The position numbers and the translations under genes are program-made. A DNA stretch of 64,000 nt from positions 1 through 64,000 of IMG/VR virus record IMGVR_UViG_3300026518_000007; one strand, given 5' to 3'. Origin of the DNA: a virus. Shown here one piece after another: positions 62,179 through 64,000 of this stretch; the first letter of the stretch is position 1; each line of letters begins with the position of its first letter. The notes below the pieces were generated by a model. That model did not search any database, was not told the origin of the DNA, and was given only the letters and a program-made list of their open reading frames with translations.

Positions 62179-62534
62179 AACCCATTTTCAGTTATATTAT
62201 ATTCCCCTATAACCTCTCCTTTAGGATTAGTTAATTTTATATTATTTATTCTATCTTTATTAAGTTCAGCTATAAACCAATCGCTTTCGCTTATAACATT
62301 ATTATTATTAGAATATATTTTAACTCTAACAAATAGAGGGTCGTTTTCAGTATAGAAATCCCAGTTATCTAATCTATGTAATGGAGTATGCCACATAGCG
62401 ATATCGTCAGTATTATATATAGTTTCATCTACTATAAACTTAAATTCACTATCTAAAGATATTTGCCAACTAACTGCTATTATATCATTAAAACTATTGA
62501 ACGATGCATAATCTTTTAAATAAAATTTAGCCAT
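62163..62534 (-). CDS. Small FN3/Ig-like protein, 123 aa
   Basis: I place the start at the internal ATG (62534, MAKFYLKDY), which has AAAGGTTAATAAT upstream; an earlier ATG has none. It is wholly beta, with the pattern W-Q-I-S-L-D-x-x-F...V-D-E...D-x-F-Y...L-F-V-R-V-K-I-Y...S-D-W-F, shared with the N-terminus of the 31254 protein. Probably a tail or fibre-associated adhesion domain. Role not proven. Confidence 0.6.
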   Translation of the reverse strand: MAKFYLKDYASFNSFNDIIAVSWQISLDSEFKFIVDETIYNTDDIAMWHTPLHRLDNWDFYTENDPLFVRVKIYSNNNNVISESDWFIAELNKDRINNIKLTNPKGEVIGEYNITENGLKRVW

Positions 62535-62618
62535 ATTATTAACCTTTGTATATATTTTCAAAATAACAGCTGTTGAATTAATGTTAATAGCTTGAATTTA
62601 ACATCTAAAGGAGCCGAC

Positions 62619-64000
62619 ATGTTAACACAAGGCATCGAAAGCATTAATACACAAACAAATACTAAATTTATATTAAGACTAAATAAAGAAGCTACAGAAC
62701 TTTTTGATGAGATTAGATTAACGCTACCTGATATAGTAGGAACTAATTTCGATAGTAAGAAAACATATAAAGAGTATGAGCATTATAAAGCAACTATGAA
62801 GGTAGATATGATATCTAAGAGATTAACTAAGATAAGTGAAATACTTAAAGATAGATTTGGTCTTAACGTAAATATAGAAAATTCTAAAAGAAATCTTAAT
62901 AGTATAACATATTTAGTAACACCTCCAATGAACTATAAAGTAATTAATATGGCTATGGATAACTTAGATAGTCTTTTTCCTAAAAAAAGAGCTAATAATA
63001 TAATATGGGAGACTCTAGCTACTAAAGCAGAACAAAATAGTTATAATACTTTAAATAATTTAAAAACAGCTATATCAGAAGGTAAGTTTAAATTAGATTT
63101 TAAAAGAGCATATGTTACTGGTTTAGAAAGTTCTATTTTTACTATAAGAACAGATGTATTAGCCGCTACTGTTGTTAATCTTAATCCTGATGAATTTATT
63201 TCATTATTATTAAAAGAGATAGGTTATCTATTTTCTTATTTAGAATATATGTATACTAGTACTAGAAATACATTAAGTCTATTAGATAATTTTATAACAG
63301 AGAAATTCTCTAAGAATAAGAATCCAATAGAGAGCTTATCTATAGCTTTAAAGAAATCAGGAACAGATACTGAGAGCGATACGGCTATAGGAGTATTAGA
63401 AGAGTTAGATGTATTTATATTAAAAACATATAGGATAGATAAGAATAAGAACTCTGTTAAATTAGATTTACAACAAGAGTCAGATAAGTTTGTAGTTAAA
63501 TTAGGATTAGCGGATACATTATCATCAGCGCTAGTTAAGATTTCTACACTAGGTACTATACGACCTAATGATACTAATTATAAAGAGATAGATAATCCTA
63601 TATTAACTTTCTTATATACAGTAGTAGGATTAATAGTATTTGCTATATCGGTAGCTATATTTTCTATATTCGGTATTCTAATTTTACTATTAGTAGCTGG
63701 TGTTAAAATAGTTAGTTTCTTTTTTAGTTATTTAGCTAAGATGGTATTAACTATCTTTAATAGAATATTTAATAATGACATAGACCAAAATATAACCTAT
63801 AGAGATATAGGTAAGAGGCTTAAGAAAATAAAATTACAACTTATAAAAGAGTTACGTAGTGATGATTTAGAGAACGAAGATAAGAAATATATAATGGAAC
63901 AAATAGATAACGTAAATAAGTCTATATCATTAATAGATGAACGTTTTTCTATATTAGGAAGATATGGTGATTCAACATTATCACTTAACTCTACACATTA
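62619..64000 (+). CDS. Inactivated paralogue of the M48-type membrane protein, cut by window edge
   Basis: 460 codons are open to the window end. It aligns with the protein at 15212 over its length: both have a K/D-E-R-F-G region, then a long helix, then LLKEIGYLFSYLEYMY (from residue 197) against IILHEVGHIFTLLEMY, two hydrophobic spans at about 327-370, then a shared charged coiled coil. The zinc motif H-E-V-G-H is here K199-E-I-G-Y203, so both zinc-binding His are lost and it is almost surely not an active protease. It may be a partner or structural copy. AAAGGAGCCGAC precedes the ATG. Confidence 0.75.
   Translation, partial: MLTQGIESINTQTNTKFILRLNKEATELFDEIRLTLPDIVGTNFDSKKTYKEYEHYKATMKVDMISKRLTKISEILKDRFGLNVNIENSKRNLNSITYLVTPPMNYKVINMAMDNLDSLFPKKRANNIIWETLATKAEQNSYNTLNNLKTAISEGKFKLDFKRAYVTGLESSIFTIRTDVLAATVVNLNPDEFISLLLKEIGYLFSYLEYMYTSTRNTLSLLDNFITEKFSKNKNPIESLSIALKKSGTDTESDTAIGVLEELDVFILKTYRIDKNKNSVKLDLQQESDKFVVKLGLADTLSSALVKISTLGTIRPNDTNYKEIDNPILTFLYTVVGLIVFAISVAIFSIFGILILLLVAGVKIVSFFFSYLAKMVLTIFNRIFNNDIDQNITYRDIGKRLKKIKLQLIKELRSDDLENEDKKYIMEQIDNVNKSISLIDERFSILGRYGDSTLSLNSTH

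Overview
This window is part of a large, strongly AT-rich double-stranded DNA phage genome, and it looks like a nucleus-forming, phiKZ-like jumbo phage (Chimalliviridae-type). Three things support this. The gene set includes a homologue of the phage-nucleus shell protein chimallin (ChmA, 54815-56626). It includes a phage tubulin PhuZ (18100-19128), with a GTP-binding glycine loop and the characteristic acidic C-terminal tail ending D-G-M-V-L. It also includes fragments of a phage-encoded multisubunit RNA polymerase, a phiKZ-type tail sheath and tube pair, a terminase, a split family B DNA polymerase, a RecA/UvsX-like recombinase, RNase H, RecJ and a SNF2-type helicase. No host gene, tRNA, integrase, IS element or CRISPR array was seen. 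The host cannot be named from the sequence. Shine-Dalgarno sites of AAGGAG type, hairpin-plus-T terminators and heavy use of AT-ending codons fit a low-GC bacterium.

Layout. 1-1375 (minus) is the terminase large subunit, cut by the window edge. 1854-11951 (plus) is an accessory region of small, mostly unknown genes with a non-specific nuclease, a HAD phosphatase-like protein, a SLOG protein, a possible lysis cassette (small membrane peptides plus a lytic transglycosylase), and an apparently free-standing structured RNA at about 7351-7575. 11990-25781 holds a structural gene, RecJ, a membrane M48-type metalloprotease fused to a kinase-like tail, an 800-base noncoding region, phuZ, six unknown genes and a baseplate-like pair. 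25808-44960 alternates strands and holds tail tube, tail sheath, an Ig/FN3-like structural protein, recombinase, a possible RNA polymerase beta C-terminal piece, a portal-like protein, a duplicated-repeat protein and RNase H. 45025-51669 holds an AAA+ ATPase, an RNA polymerase beta-prime N-terminal piece, a likely virion protein and a SNF2 helicase. 52222-62135 holds structural genes, chmA, MazG, ThyX, the polymerase domain of a split DNA polymerase and a nucleotide-kinase-like protein. A paralogue of the M48 protein, with its zinc motif lost, starts at 62619 and runs off the end.

How it works together. ChmA would build the protein shell around replicating phage DNA, and PhuZ filaments would centre it and guide capsids to it. 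The polymerase, recombinase, RecJ, RNase H, ThyX and MazG serve replication and nucleotide supply in that compartment. The phage RNA polymerase probably reads a recurring promoter-like motif (about ATATATTAYTAATATG) found ahead of chmA, phuZ, the AAA gene and several others. Transcription units are short, switch strand about fifteen times, and most plus-strand units end in their own near-perfect hairpin followed by a T tract.
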